A DNA stretch of 32,852 nt, taken from assembly GCA_903861005.1 (NCBI GenBank), contig CAIOSP010000120.1:1-32852 (forward strand). Direction: 5' to 3'. Every line of letters begins with the position of its first letter. The stretch's first letter is position 1. The stretch is from an uncultured Pseudomonadota bacterium. Its GTDB lineage: Bacteria > Myxococcota_A > UBA796 > GCA-2862545. Both the position numbers and the translations under genes were made by a program. Positions 32,401 to 32,852 of the stretch are shown piece after piece. The notes below the pieces were generated by a model. That model was not told where the DNA came from, ran no database searches, and saw only the letters and a program-made list of their open reading frames with translations.

Positions 32401-32852
32401 ATGACGCCGCTGAAGGTGTCGCGCACGGTGTAGCCGTCACCGCCTGCGTCCAACCACAGCTCGCGCGTCAGGCTCAGCGTGTTGGGCGCAGGCTCCGGCT
32501 CGCCGCGCCGCAGCTCGTCGAAGTGCAGCGGCACGGTCGGCGTCAGGATGAAGGCGGGCAGGTTGCGCCACTCGCCGGGGAGCGTGGTGCGCGCGGGGTC
32601 GACGCCGGCGGGGCCGGTCAGGTTCACGGCGCGCACGCGATCGTCGGCCTGCACCACCCAGGTCTCCTCCAGCGGCCAGGGCGGGGCCAGGCTGGGCGCC
32701 GACAGGTCCGTCGCCGGGCCGTCGTGCAGGGCGCTCACGTCGACGGTGAACGAGCCGGGCCGGGCCTGGACGACGAGCGATCCCGACGCGTCCAGCCGGG
32801 CAGGCAGGTCGGCGCTGAGCGACACGGCGTGGGTGCCGGGCACCAGCACCGC
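29469..32852 (-). CDS. very large multi-pass membrane protein, 5' partial
   Basis: The last 1127 residues of a protein whose start lies beyond the window edge; the frame is open to base 32852. Visible parts in order, counted from 32852: a beta-rich domain (1-about 245); several membrane helices (about 246-345: FDLFFVLVVGMSVAKL, MWLWVTLLVLVALI, AVTLLVALASF); a Met/Ala-rich linker and a small domain (QTGPGVPTWGW); more helices (about 450-505), the last of which, PLLALFLLPTLAHA, looks like a signal-peptide core; a long extracytoplasmic beta-rich region (about 510-930); and a final bundle of helices (about 935-1095). I do not recognise a named family. It precedes the lipoprotein gene by 10 bases. 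Confidence 0.85.
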   Translation of the reverse strand, partial: AVLVPGTHAVSLSADLPARLDASGSLVVQARPGSFTVDVSALHDGPATDLSAPSLAPPWPLEETWVVQADDRVRAVNLTGPAGVDPARTTLPGEWRNLPAFILTPTVPLHFDELRRGEPEPAPNTLSLTRELWLDAGGDGYTVRDTFSGVMHRGWRLDAAPPLSLGHIAASGTDQVITTWDGKPGVELRDGATQVVAESRVEGGTSTLPAVGWSTDVGSLSATLHVQPGWRLLGAFGVDDVGGPVAPWSLFDLFFVLVVGMSVAKLVGAPWGVLALFGVGLARHEDGAPMWLWVTLLVLVALIRAVPEGRVQKVLQVARGASAVTLLVALASFSLLQIRDGLFPSLSQPWAGADQGMFGREASMEVMVPIASPAPTDAAMSESDYAARGNRAEDKAVEGLMGGSLGKDGGRYLSSQYDNAMTVQTGPGVPTWGWTTYRLAWTGPVNAEHSIRLILVGPRGNLLLAILRTLLLGALALKLTNVHRIRWDAIGRAAPLLALFLLPTLAHAAPDKTLLDELEQRLTAAPACRPHCVSVPSASLSVDADTLTIDAEVSANDLSSWPVPGPTATWVPKRVTLDGKDTTALARQADGFLHVRVSPGVHHIHVEGPLPATDALALQLGLPPRHVRFSSTGWTVQGVRADGTPESTVQLVRDQLRADTPTSGSNLAPWVEVRRFLDLGMPWRVRTTVTRVGPATEPLALRLPLLDGESVNSDGYEPKDGVVLVTLDRDEAQATIDSTLDVREVITLTAPTGVPWTESWVVSCSPIYHCAEEGPAPLQHEADGRWAPEWRVWPGESVKVSVVRPQAIAGQTMTVESATLSWTSGRRIGEGSLDLTVRTSQGGKLPLHLPAGAKLQSVTIDGAARPIQLRDDGELPIPLQPGAQAIHVSWQQTHEQRIFDTVPGVDLGAPAVNANVVVTYPQGRWILALIGPTWGPVPHYWAFLFLVLLCAPLLSRIPFTPLSTLQWFLLGLGLTQLPMVMVAFVAITFLALGLRQRAQATHWFVFDLVQLTLLGMVLLSVGTMYFAVHAGLLFEPDFQVMGNGSSTYDGLRWFEDRIDGSMPLPTVVSVPILAWRLTMLAWALWLASRLVGWARWAWACMGEGGFFRGPTRAVAAPTGTVVDPQGE

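Overview
The window looks like a chromosomal segment of a very GC-rich Gram-negative bacterium, most probably a member of the Myxococcota or a related former deltaproteobacterial lineage. This is an inference from strongly G/C-biased third codon positions, frequent GTG and TTG starts, several lipobox lipoproteins with Asp/Thr-rich linkers, a giant NAD-type glutamate dehydrogenase, and SspB and CpxP-like proteins. No tRNA, rRNA, insertion sequence or CRISPR array was seen.

Layout. 1-2.5 kb: the end of a cyclophilin gene runs convergently into a pyroglutamyl peptidase / RlmD-type rRNA methyltransferase pair. 2.7-4.4 kb: an unrecognised 385-residue protein, a small conserved-looking protein and a 54-residue membrane peptide. 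4.4-4.9 kb: rpsN (zinc-independent S14), followed by a long nested inverted repeat and a terminator. 5-7.8 kb: a minus-strand operon of an unknown protein, thyX and an M32 carboxypeptidase. 7.9-9.4 kb: a lone gp5/VgrG-type spike and an HTH-SspB fusion that ends in a ClpX-binding-like tail. 9.5-12.9 kb: a small unknown gene, an M16-like lipoprotein without its zinc motif, and a TldE/PmbA homologue. 13.1-16.5 kb: a tightly overlapping four-gene operon coding for a cyclic-nucleotide-domain/haem-oxygenase-like diiron protein, a SAM methyltransferase, a TauD-type Fe(II)/2-oxoglutarate oxygenase and a cupin. 16.7-18.3 kb: two exported proteins. 18.4-24.7 kb: gdhB, a histidine phosphatase, an acyl-CoA thioesterase and maf, chained by GTGA overlaps. 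24.7-28.6 kb: a minus-strand CpxP-like protein, OmpR-type regulator, sensor kinase and TPR membrane protein, with a direct-repeat array upstream. 28.6-32.85 kb: a lipoprotein and the C-terminal 1127 residues of a very large membrane protein.

How the genes work together. The most system-like locus is the four-gene operon at 13.1-16.5 kb. Three putative metalloenzymes and a methyltransferase, with stop/start overlaps at every junction, look like a compact small-molecule modification or biosynthesis pathway with an unusual cyclic-nucleotide-binding domain fused to its oxidase. The HTH-SspB fusion is the second notable item: it combines a DNA-binding-like domain, an SspB-like substrate-binding domain and a terminal motif close to the E. 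coli SspB ClpX-binding tail, which suggests a DNA-associated ClpXP adaptor. The CpxP-like/two-component operon looks like an envelope or metal stress circuit whose kinase has almost no periplasmic domain. Most remaining genes are ordinary housekeeping genes.
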